Shown here: one piece after another, positions 45,529-55,529 of the stretch | Layout of the letters: each line of letters starts with the position of its first letter | Position numbering within the stretch: position 1 is the stretch's first letter | Origin: Notospermus geniculatus | Taxonomy: Eukaryota > Nemertea > Pilidiophora > Heteronemertea > Lineidae | Assembly: GCA_002633025.1 (NCBI GenBank) | Contig: NMRB01000111.1 | Coordinates: forward strand, 204,379 to 268,378 | Direction of reading: 5' to 3' | Length of the DNA: 64,000 nt | Translations under genes and position numbers: made by a program | Notes under the pieces: generated by a model | Seen by the model: only the letters and a program-made list of their open reading frames with translations | What the model was told of the DNA's origin: nothing | The model's database searches: none

Positions 45529-45643
45529 GTCATATGAATAAAGACTAGCAAATGCTTTTACTTGAATTTTGCAATACAAATGCACTCTAGGTAATGCTGT
45601 ACAAATCTGAAGTAAAAGCATTTGTTAGTCTTTATTCATATGA
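45529..45643. mobile_element. GACTAGCAAATGCTTTTACTT MITE, copy 2
   Basis: Nearly perfect 35-bp arms from CATATGAATAAAGACTAGCA to its complement ATTCATATG. Also present in the second RASL12 block at 63503-63614. Confidence 0.88.
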
Positions 45644-46079
45644 GCCATTGAAGAGATGAACTCGCACACTAAGATGGCTTCATATAGGATTCATCCGGAT
45701 TCTTCAATAACATACAGTTACACTTATCTTTACACATCTTTCTTTACACATCTTTACACCTTTCTTTACACATCAGGAGGGCAGTATAGTCTCACCAACA
45801 GTTTACAGGGTATACGAATTCCACAGAAACATAATGCTGACTCTTCTTTCGAATGATACGAGAGAGGAACGTCTCGATTCCCGTCTAATTTTTAAACATT
45901 ATACAGTATCAGGAGGTAATAATCTCCTGACAGTATACATGTATAGGAAGCCAGGTAAAGCTGACAACAGGATATTTTTTTCTATTTTCCCAGCACTTGC
46001 TTTTTTCACCAGTTCCACGTGACTAAACACCTCAGACAGGTGATAATCAGTCTGGGGGGGGGTTGCTTTAAAAAAAGTG

Positions 46080-48179
46080 AGAAAATTCAGATCTAGATAT
46101 CTAGATCTGTTATGTCGGGTGGGCCAGGAAAAACTAGATCGCTATTTATCTGAACACAACTTAATCTATATCTTTGCAACAGTAGTCATGATATTTTGCA
46201 CGTCATATTCTGCAGTTTATTGGGACATGTGGTGAAAATTTCAGACGAATTGGTCAACCGCGCCAAAAACAGCAGCGATTTCAAAATAGCTGGTCAAAAT
46301 TTGCATTGCCGCTGCAGAAAATCAGTTTCATGGGGATGAATCCTTTGTGATTCGCCTGCGTGTTCGTGTTACGTGTGCCTCGATGCATTATTGCGAACGC
46401 CACCCAATCGGCAATTGTATCCTATCTAAATTAGGAAAGTTTTTTTTATGTTGTTTACCCTGCTTTAGTTAAATGTTAATCCTTTGAAGGAATTTGAAAA
46501 CTTCAAGGTATCGTCTCTTATCAAGTATTGATGAATGAAGCATGCATCAGTAAACAAGTGCACCCCGCGTAGAGGCAAGCATTCCTTTTACATATCATCA
46601 ACTTCGCTTCTTTCAGCGGGTTGAAAGCCGACCTTCCCGATTAGATGCAATTCAGGAGAAATAGCTCGATTGCGAAACCATAAAGCTCACAGGTCATTCA
46701 CCCCTCCCCCTCCCCCCCCCCAACGAAATATGACAAGGATGTCGAATGGAATTCCTTTTTTGGAACACGAAATCAGTGGGCAAAAATGGTCCATTCTTGT
46801 ATAACCGCAGAAGTTTGGGGGGAGTAGTTATGCAACATCTCTGCACTCTGAATTTATGAAACATGCCGGATGCCACATTCTATGGCTATTTTGATTTGGC
46901 GTACGAAAGCAATAATCTGACGTCATCGTTACTCATCTCTTCTCCAGATTGACAACATTTTTGTTTTCTACTGTAATGTGCACATGGTGTAAGAAATTGA
47001 CCAAGGGTCGAGGGTAGGGCTGATTTGCCTACAGACTACATGATAGGGCCTACGTACTGTAGGCCTACAAGACAATGCAGTGAACCCTGAAATTTTTGTG
47101 CGATTCAAAAGAAATCTTGCAGAAGTCATAACATACCTTTCTCCGTGTTATCTAGTATGATGATTTCCTTTTTCTGCGCAATATCCTTTATATTATTATA
47201 TCCAAAAGTATTACAACACTTTCATCCGACTTCAGCACAACAGCATCACAACAAACCGAACTGGGCGAATTATAAGCTTCAACAGAGACGCCAAACCAGT
47301 AAACTATTTCTTCGTTATTAGCTAGTGGAAACAGGTAGTGCGAACGGCAAGCACGAACCAGTTGTTCCTCGTTAGCCTATTCCTGGCTTACCTTCACCTT
47401 TTCTTTCTGCTACCTGAACAGTGAAACGGCCCGGAGAGCTAACGTGGATTGGTAGGCTTACAGTTGAAAGAAGATTCTAGGCAAGAGCCACACCAACGTA
47501 CAGTAAGTATTTCTTTTACGTGAAGAGATGTAGCCCAAGTGCCAAGGCAGTGAAACGACGGTAATAACTGACGAGCTGAGAGCATTTCAAATGGATTCTG
47601 CTCATTCTGTACTGAACTGCATCCCAATCAGAGGTTCTTTAATCGCCACCGCACACAGACGCTAGGCCTATGCGATGACGGAGAACCCCTGATGAGCTCA
47701 GGATGCTGAACGGGTAAAAATCATGGCATTGGTCATACATTTCGAGGACGGAGCCATGTATATCGCCCTCGCATGCTTGATCAAGCGACGACACTATACC
47801 CCACCCACTGATTAAAGTTAACACACGTTCTCAATGATCCTGAAAAGAAGAAATACATGTACTGAATGAGAGAGAGAGAGAGAGAGAGAGAGACACTCAA
47901 ATTGACGTGACGATGTGTGTATGCCTACACACAAAACTTGAACGCACACAGCCACAAGTTTTTAAATACGTTGAAGGCAAAGACGGGGGGGGGGCAAAAA
48001 GCGACATGACCCGACGACATGACATGCTGAACAAATGCAAATGTAGAAAAAGGCGTCTTGGAGTGAAATGAAGCTGTAAGACACGGAGCGAATAAATGCA
48101 GGATGCAGAACATTTCTGAGGTCGTGCAATGCGCACGACGACCTCGGAATGTTCGGAAATTAGGCCCCGAGCAAGACGA
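46080..48179. other. Region upstream of RASL12 copy 1, no gene recognised
   Basis: On the minus strand a good acceptor (TTTCTTCTTTTCAG) precedes 47839, and a donor (GAAG|GTAAGC) lies at ~47391. A possible small exon ends AACACGGAGAAAG|GTATGT at ~47137. These could be untranslated exons of RASL12 or another transcript, but no convincing protein results. A (GA)n run is at 47871-47893. Confidence 0.35.
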
Positions 48180-49495
48180 CAATGAAATGGTCCATGGACC
48201 ATGTGCTCACTCGTTGACATAGTGTAATGACAGAGAGAGGATGAGCGAACATGGGGCAAGTCATTCCCAAGTTGCAGGACTTGTTTTTGGCCACCTGGAG
48301 CCAAGCTAAGAATCGAATCGGACCGAAACTTGGTTAGGTTAGGCCTAGGCCTAATGTCCCAGAAGAACAGATGACCTGCATGTTCAAGTGTAGGCCTAGG
48401 CCTAGGCATTTGAACTGCATTGCCATCAAAATACCGGTACCGGTACCACTATTGGGGGGGGGGGNNNNNNNNNNNNNNNNNNNNNNNNNNNNNNNNNNNN
48501 NNNNNNNNNNNNNNNNNNNNNNNNNNNNNNNNNNNNNNNNNNNNNNNNNNNNNNNNNNNNNNNNNNNNNNNNNNNNNNNNNNNNNNNNNNNNNNNNNNNN
48601 NNNNNNNNNNNNNNNNNNNNNNNNNNNNNNNNNNNNNNNNNNNNNNNNNNNNNNNNNNNNNNNNNNNNNNNNNNNNNNNNNNNNNNNNNNNNNNNNNNNN
48701 NNNNNNNNNNNNNNNNNNNNNNNNNNNNNNNNNNNNNNNNNNNNNNNNNNNNNNNNNNNNNNNNNNNNNNNNNNNNNNNNNNNNNNNNNNNNNNNNNNNN
48801 NNNNNNNNNNNNNNNNNNNNNNNNNNNNNNNNNNNNNNNNNNNNNNNNNNNNNNNNNNNNNNNNNNNNNNNNNNNNNNNNNCTGTGAAGTCCGATCACGC
48901 TGAAATTTGCTGTACACATGAAGGCTACAAAGATACATACTTGTTCAAGTTCAGAACATTCTAGCCCCAATAGTTATTGAGCTATGGTCCAATGCTCAAT
49001 TTCCAAGATAGCCACCTGGTGGCCGTACTTGAAGTCCGATCGGACCGAAATCCGCCACAGACATACAGGGTACCTAGATACATCATCACACCCAATTTGA
49101 ACAATCCAGGACAAATAGCCACGAAACGTGCCACCCGACAATGAAATTTCGAACTTTGACCTCTGTGACCTTGAAAATTAGGTCAAATCAAAAACCCGGG
49201 TGATATGTCGTGTATCCTCATAAGATGTACCCACCATAAAAATTTGGTGATGATCCGATCAACGGTTAAGGCGAAACTGCACTTTAAAGGTTTTCGGTTT
49301 ATCCCCCCTGGTGGCCAAGCCAGGAATCAGATCGGACCGAAATTGGGTGTCATAGGTCATTTGACCTAGGGGTATATGTGTACCAAGTTTCAGATCAATA
49401 GCCCCAGCGGTTACAAAACGTGCCCTGCTAACGGACGACGACGGACGACGACGGACGCCACGTGATGGCTATAGCTCACGAGTGAGCTAAAAAAC
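48180..49495. repeat. Interspersed repeat, copy 1, interrupted by a gap
   Basis: Begins ACAATGAAATGGTCCATGG and ends with ACGGACGACG repeats and CTCACGAGTGAGCTAAAAA. Contains CCACCTGGTGGCC modules and matches 50299-51193 throughout. Unclassified non-coding element. Confidence 0.8.
48465..48881. other. Assembly gap (417 N)
   Basis: A run of N after a poly-G tract, inside the interspersed repeat. Confidence 1.
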
Positions 49496-49581
49496 GATAT
49501 CAGGCAAGGGTGTGTGTCATGAGACAAATGACGTTACACTGTCAAAGATATGAACTACAGGACAAACAGGGCTTTCGTTAC

Positions 49582-49587
49582 TTTATT
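49582..49587 (-). terminator. Poly(A) signal AATAAA (minus strand)
   Basis: GGTTATAATAAAGTAACG read on the minus strand, overlapping the predicted stop codon of the two-exon gene. Confidence 0.5.
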
Positions 49588-50112
49588 ATAACCAGCACAA
49601 CATACAACGAGTAGAATCCGAGTCAGCAGCCATGGCAGGCGGAGACAGCAAAACACAGGAAGCGGGATGGATGAGGACGTCTCCTGAAATAGAGAGAAAT
49701 CCATTAACAGCTTGCCAAGGACCACAAGTCAATATTTATTACTCATTTAGAACAATTAGGCCGACTCATCAACAATTCCAGTGAACATGAACTTGTTACT
49801 TCGTGACGTATGTTACTATAAATAGATCAGACCAATTAATCCATGTACATGTATGATGTTGACAACTGACGTATTTATGTCAAAGCGTTTGAGCCCGGCG
49901 TTTGAGCCTCGCGGCCACTTACTCGAGGATTGCCGTTTTATGTGGGCCTTTAAGTTCGCCGAGCTGATGAGAGCAATCCACGAACAGATTTCGCTTGTCT
50001 GCGCCAGGTTCGCTGCACATCCTCCCAAGAAAACGTTCTCAACGAAATGCTGAGACGCAGAGTAGCCTACAACAGCGAAAGCACATCTCCAACAGCAGGG
50101 TAGGTGGGGGCC
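49586..50112 (-). CDS. 3' end of an unidentified minus-strand spliced gene
   Basis: Two exons: 49923-50112 (acceptor CCATTTCAG, donor CGA|GTAAGT) and 49586-49683 (acceptor CTCTCTATTTCAG). Only one frame of the first exon is open, and it continues through the junction (phase 1) to TAA, ~96 codons in total. It contains FLGGCAANLAQTSEICSWIA and ends TRCMLCWL. The stop overlaps a poly(A) signal (TAATAAA). Upstream exons must lie beyond 50.1 kb but were not found. No family is recognised, and a non-coding spliced RNA is possible. Confidence 0.4.
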
Positions 50113-50298
50113 CTGAAATGGAGAATACAGACATGAAAACACACTGTTCGTGTGTATACAGTTACAGTACATGAGAGGATGCGAGTTCGACACAGCAAAG
50201 ATTTCACATACGCCTTTTCACACGGCGTCGGTTCGAGGCCAGTTTACTTATTTTTTGTTCCATGAAAAGGGAAGGGTTCAGGTCGCATGGCTTTTTTA

Positions 50299-51193
50299 CA
50301 ATGAAATGGTCCATGGACCATGTGCTCACCCTTTGGGACATACATGTAACAGTGTAATGACAGAGGGAGGAACATGTCAGTTATGAGCAATCTGGGTCAA
50401 GTTATTCCCAAGTTGCAGGACTGCAATGATTGTTGGGTTTAACTTATGCCACCTGGTGGCCATATTGGATGTCTGATTGGGCCAAAACTTCACATGCACA
50501 TAAAGGTCATCTAGAGGGAGCCACATAGCACATTTGAGCGCTCTGGGTCAAGTCGTTCCTGAGTTCTAGCACATTCGATGATTTTCTGGTGGCCATATTG
50601 GAAGTTTAATCAGGCCGAAATTTGACGTACTTGTAAAGGCTACAAAGATACGTACTTGTTCAAGTTCAGAACATTCTACCTCCAGTAGTTAACGAGCTAT
50701 GGGCCAACACCCAATTTCCAAGATAGCCACCTGGTGGCCATATTTGAAGTCTGACCGGACTGAAATTCGCCACAGACATAGAGGGCACCTTGATACATCA
50801 TCACACCTAATTTGAACAATCCAGGACAAATAGCCATGAAACGTGCCGCCCGACGATGAAATTTCGAACTTTGACCTCTGTGACCTTGAAAATTACGTCA
50901 AATCAAAAACCCGGGTGATATGTCGTGTATCCTCATCAGATGTACCTACGATAAAAATTTGGTGATGATCCGATCAACGGTTAAGGCGAAACTGTACTTT
51001 AAAGGTTTTCGGTTTATCCCCCCTGGTGGCCAAGACAGGAATCAGATCGGACCGAAACTTGGTGTCTGAGGTCATCTGACCTAGGGGAAGTTTCAGATCA
51101 ATAGCTCCAGCGGTTACGAAACGTGCCCTGCTAACGGACGACGACGGACGACGGACGCTGCGCCATTGTAAAGAGCTCACGGGTGAGCTAAAA
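50299..51193. repeat. Interspersed repeat, copy 2
   Basis: Same element as 48180-49495: ACAATGAAATGGTCCATGG start, CCACCTGGTGGCC modules, and ACGGACGACG repeats with GAGCTCACGGGTGAGCTAAA at the end. Direct orientation, 2.1 kb apart. Confidence 0.85.
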
Positions 51194-51354
51194 AGTATCT
51201 CAAGCTCTTCTTCTCATGCCCGTCTATATTGTTCGTCACGGAGTGATAGAATGTTGTACTCTGTCTCTCCGTCTGTCTCGCTGGGTGTCTCTGTCTGTCT
51301 GTTTCTCTCAGTGCTGCCGATTTCCTGTAAATAGAATTGCCTCGCAAGACGATT

Positions 51355-51455
51355 TCCACCATCCTGAGAACATCAGGGTTCTTAGCACTCGCTCTCTTCG
51401 TCACCGGTGAAGAAGGGGCGAGCGCTAAGAACCCCTGACTGATGTTCTCAACAGA
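51355..51455. mobile_element. Small foldback element
   Basis: CTGAGAACATCAGGGTTCTT pairs with AAGAACCCCTGACTGATGTT, and inner GCACTCGCTCTCTTC pairs with a diverged partner. Confidence 0.7.
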
Positions 51456-52478
51456 TTGATTTCCAATACTCCTCATTTACTATCATAAACAGAAAAGAAA
51501 ATCAAACGACCTTAAATTTTACTTAATGTTTATCATTTTATTTGCAACTGAACTGATATTGTCCAAGTCTTGCAGAAACCATAAAGCCTTTGACTGACAA
51601 TCTGTTTCTTGTGCAACGTCAAGAAAGTCTGTCCTGACGTGTGTCTAAGTTCATTTTACTGGACAAAGGCCCAAGATGCTGGATAACCGAATATTATAGT
51701 CGGAGAACATCACTTCCCCAGCAAAAATCTCACCGTTAATGCTAATAAACTACACGTACAAACGCAGCACGGTCGCAGCGTTAGAACTGGATCATACGAT
51801 CAGCTGAAACTCCAAGCACACCTCAACGTGTGGCTACAGAATAGTTTCCGCCGCGGCTAAGCAAAGCCAGCGCCTGAAATCGGCCAAGGGGAGAAAATCG
51901 ACGATAACAGACAATTTGCAGTCTGAGTAGGTGAGGAGTACGGCCTATTGGATTGAAGGCTTCCGACACACACGTTGGCCAGGCCAGGGTAAGACCGACG
52001 AATTCCAGCCTGTTGCTGCTTGGTGTTTCAACTGATCTGGGAGGTTACAAGAAGAACCTCCCGAGTCAACCTCTGCAACCCTGCCTCATTTTGTGTGGCC
52101 TCGATTTATTACTGATCACAGCCTCGCACGTAAAGAAACTGAGGCAAAACAAGTTGGCTCTGAGAAAACTAATGATATATACTCACAAATATCTCCATAT
52201 GCTGCAAGACCGATCACACGCCTGTGGTACATTGATGGAATTTGAAGCAATGAACGTGATATTTATACACGTATTTGAAAAGTCGACACAAGAGAAGCAA
52301 ATATGATACTTTGCTTCTTAGGTCTCGTTCCTGTAAACAAGAGCAGAATGACGAATTGTCTTTACAGATCAATCCCTAGCGACGCCCATCAGTTGAATTT
52401 TGGTAATCAGTTTCAGAATTATTTGTGGAGGAATCAACTTGGAAAATGGAAATGTTACGGGGGCTTAGTGAATAAGGT
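51456..52478. other. Intergenic, no gene recognised
   Basis: A 117-codon frame at 51953-52306 and a 98-codon frame at 52303-52599 lack recognised domains. The second runs into a foldback. Confidence 0.4.
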
Positions 52479-52567
52479 CCCTGATTCACGAAAGCGTCGC
52501 GGACTTTTGCGATGGCCGCAAGTCTGTTGTTCAGCTGTGGACTCTATTGTTCACTGGTCAAAGACCA

Positions 52568-53108
52568 AGGGGCATATTCATAAAGGGTGTTTACCCTAAT
52601 CAGCGTACAAATTCTCCATTACACAGGTGAAAGGCCCAGAGAAAACTATTGTTCACCCTCCTGTATGCTGCCTGATCTCTGGCATTTACCCACAAGATGA
52701 TCACACGCGTCTAACTTTCCTGCGTCTCAGTGTGGGAGGACAAATTCTAGACAAGCCTGCCTGATCGTTCAACATTTCCTTTGTAGGCCAACTCGGACTT
52801 AAGCCGGTGTGACAGACTAGCGCGACGCGCCGCGGAGCTAAGCGTTTTCTTTTGTGTTTTCAGGCACCACTGAGCACCATGTGCAGTGGAGGCAAAAACA
52901 CAAAAGAAAACGCGTCGCTCCGCGTCGCGTACGCACTAGTCTGTCACCGCCTTTACACGCAGGACAGTTGGACGCGTGTGATTATATTGCGGGTAAACGC
53001 CTCTGGTGAAGCACCATACAGATATCAGACAATAGTTTTCTAGGCGTAACCTGTGTAATGCAGATTTGTACGCTGATTAGGCAAAACACCCTTTATGAAT
53101 ATGGCCCC
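52568..53108. mobile_element. Middle foldback of a triple nest
   Basis: GGGGCATATTCATAAAGGGT pairs with ACCCTTTATGAATATGGCCCC. GTACAAATTCTCCATTACAC and its complement form inner arms. Interrupted by 52801-52953. Confidence 0.83.
52801..52953. mobile_element. Inner foldback of a triple nest
   Basis: GGTGTGACAGACTAGCGCGA and AGCGTTTTCTTTTGTGTTTT arms invert around a CACTGAGCACCATGTGCAGTG centre. Confidence 0.83.
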
Positions 53109-53152
53109 AAAGGATTTGTGCATTAGCAAAGAAGTGACGGCTTCGTGAATCA

Positions 53153-53282
53153 GGGGCCATATTCACGAAGCCTTCGCAACTTTCTGTGCACGCATATGCA
53201 TATGCCCTATTGCTCACCGACTACCTTACAATAGATTTGGTGCACGCAAAGTTGCGAAGCCTGGCACGAATATGACCCCTGG
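53153..53282. mobile_element. Foldback of the 5.8/8.2 kb family
   Basis: GGGGCCATATTCACGAAGCC and TTCGCAACTTTCTGTGCACG arms, ending ATATGACCCCTGG. It directly abuts the outer foldback. Confidence 0.83.
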
Positions 53283-53656
53283 TTCCAGAAGGTTAGGTAA
53301 CACGTGATTTACTGAACTTTTGACTTGGCATTTGTGAAGGCCAACAATTATCATCCCTCAAAAAAGGGAGGAAAGTTGTTAATGCCATCCAATACCACCT
53401 GCATGAGGTGTTGACACATCACCTCAACAAGTGACGTAACCCCTCCGTCATCTGGTCATGCAATCTGTAAACATTAGTAAACAATTTACATGCTAAAGGC
53501 GCAACTTTGCAACTTGTTTCAAATTATATTTAAACAAAAGGAACTGACAATGATTTCTTGGTAAATTCCAAACCGCTTCTTTTTGCATGTTTTTTAACCC
53601 GACCCCAAGGCTTCCTTTAGGCCCCGATTACATTGAAGTATACGAAAACGCCGGTT

Positions 53657-53806
53657 AAAGCAAGGTTCATTGGCACACGGAATTGGTCCGGTTCATGTCC
53701 GTAAAAAATCTATCAAATGGACTTCAGCGTTGCCGTATCCGGAAAACTAGGGGCAAACGGACTGGAAACGGATCGGATCGGATCCGTGTGTCAACGAACC
53801 TTGCTT
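53657..53806. mobile_element. AAGCAAGGTTCATTGGCACA foldback, compact copy
   Basis: Same termini and inner GGACTTCAGCGTTG segment as 15829-16245, but without the two nested elements. Confidence 0.83.
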
Positions 53807-54258
53807 AACAATGGCTTCGTATACCGTATACTTCCATGTAAAGGAAGCCTGAAATACCAAATGGAAAGGAATGCCAAAATATTAGGTTGGACAATACTTC
53901 ATTACCAGGACAAAACTTGGTCAGTTCATAATAATTTTGATCGCTAATGTGATAAAGTGTCAAAAGGAACCTGGTGCATGTGGTGAAAGGATGCAATGAA
54001 TGACAACTGCATGCCCTGCCGCACACGGGCGATTTTTCGAGCGATTTTCTAGGCGTCTGGCCTTGCGACCACAGCAACGACTGAACATATTTTTAGATTT
54101 TTTAGTTTTTGTTGACTCGTTTGCAACAAATGCTTCACTGGGAGATCAGTGATGTCGCGGATGACACAACTGATCGACCACAAAGGTAATTATCGCATGC
54201 GACGTAGTAGTTGCATCTGTAGTCGCCCCCATTTTAGTCGCCCGTGTGCGCCATGCTT

Positions 54259-54387
54259 TAGGCTGCAATCACATAGAGCTACACGCTACACAGGCACGCC
54301 GTTTAACAATGGCTTCACAAAGAGCTCGCGACCGTGAAGCCATTGTTAACCGGCGTGTCCGTGTAGCTCTATGTGACTACAGCCTTT
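54259..54387. mobile_element. Foldback element
   Basis: AGGCTGCAATCACATAGAGC pairs with GCTCTATGTGACTACAGCCT, and AACAATGGCTTCAC with GTGAAGCCATTGTT. Confidence 0.85.
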
Positions 54388-54825
54388 ATCTCAGTCAGTA
54401 CCAGTGGTGTCATTTTGTAATTCTCATTCTCATAAGACAAGGTAGAGTGAACCAATTCCACGAGGAATTACATCCATAGACTGGTTCCCGTCTTCACCGC
54501 TCTACTCCCGCGGCGCTCACTCCACACCGTGGAACACGGGAAAACTCACCAGCTCGGCCCAGACACTGGAACGATTGACAGATTGAGAGCTCTTTCTTGA
54601 TTCGGTGGGTGGTGGAACAGACAGTAGCACGACAGGAATGGAGCGACGAAGGCGGGAAGCAATCTATTACATCCACCTATAGGTGATTTTGAGTCAATTT
54701 GATCACTGCAATCGGGTCACCTCTCAAAATATGAAGGACGACATCTTTTGGTCCCGAAGAGAGGTTTTATTTTAAAGTATTCCAGGAGCAAGAAAACCCA
54801 AGTACAGTGGAACTGTAAGCAGACG

Positions 54826-55192
54826 GGAGGACACCTCCGATGGGAGGACACCTCCGACGGGAGGACACCTCTAACAGGAGGACATCTACGGGAGGACACT
54901 TCCAACGGGAGGACACTCCGACGGGAGGACACCTCCGACGGGAGGTCACCTCCGACGGGAGGACACCTCCTACGGGAGGACACCTCCTACAGGAGGACAC
55001 CTCCTACGGGAGGACACCTCGTACGGGAGGACACCTCCTACGGGAGGACACCTCCTACAGGAGGACACCTCCTACGGGAGGACACCTCGTACGGGAGGAC
55101 ACCTCCTACGGGAGGACACTCCGACGGGAGGACACCTCCGACAGGAGGTCACCTCGACGGGAGGACAGCTCCGACAGGAGGACGCCAGGTGT
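54826..55192. repeat. 17-bp satellite array
   Basis: About 21 units of GGAGGACACCTCCTACG and variants (CCGACG, ACAGG). Each unit contains self-complementary GGAGG and CCTCC. Because 17 is not divisible by three and the unit lacks stops, all frames are open and encode a 17-residue repeat; these are not genes. Confidence 0.93.
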
Positions 55193-55361
55193 CCTTTGAG
55201 ATGTTTCACTGTATTCTTACAATCATGAAATCAATCATTATAAGAAATTTTTGCACAAGATGGTGTCAGTCGACGACTGGTACTCAATGAGATAAACCAG
55301 GGTATTAAACTTGGGAATAAGCTTTGACAACAGAAATAAGCCTTCATAAATGACGCACAGT

Positions 55362-55525
55362 CAGTGGCCGGTTGCACAAAAGTTAAAAATCACTGTTACT
55401 TTATCTCGGTGTTAACTTATCCCAAAATGTTAGTTTTGTTAGTTAAAAACGAGTTAGGGATTTTAACACGAAAAGTTAAATTAACAGACTTTTATCTTTT
55501 TAACTTTTGTGCAACCGGCCTCTGA
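55362..55525. mobile_element. GGCCGGTTGCACAAAAGTTA foldback
   Basis: GGCCGGTTGCACAAAAGTTA is inverted as TAACTTTTGTGCAACCGGCC. AT-rich interior with GTTAAC motifs. Confidence 0.87.
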
Positions 55526-55529
55526 GCTG

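Larger units (their letters stand above)
42375..46075. repeat. ~3.7 kb duplicated block containing RASL12, copy 1
   Basis: Collinear with 60380-64000 from TGTGGTCTTACGTTTTCTTC onward, with scattered substitutions and indels. The left boundary is sharp; the right boundary of the second copy is outside the window. Confidence 0.92.
52479..53155. mobile_element. Outer foldback of a triple nest
   Basis: CCCTGATTCACGAAAGC pairs with GGCTTCGTGAATCAGGG. Interrupted by the complete foldback 52568-53108. Confidence 0.75.

Noticed and set aside
48371-48970. 170-197 codon open frames on both strands
   Set aside because: They consist almost entirely of N translated as X.
54748-55290. 180-codon protein with a 17-residue repeat
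   Set aside because: All frames of the 17-bp satellite are open; no start context or flanking exon supports translation.
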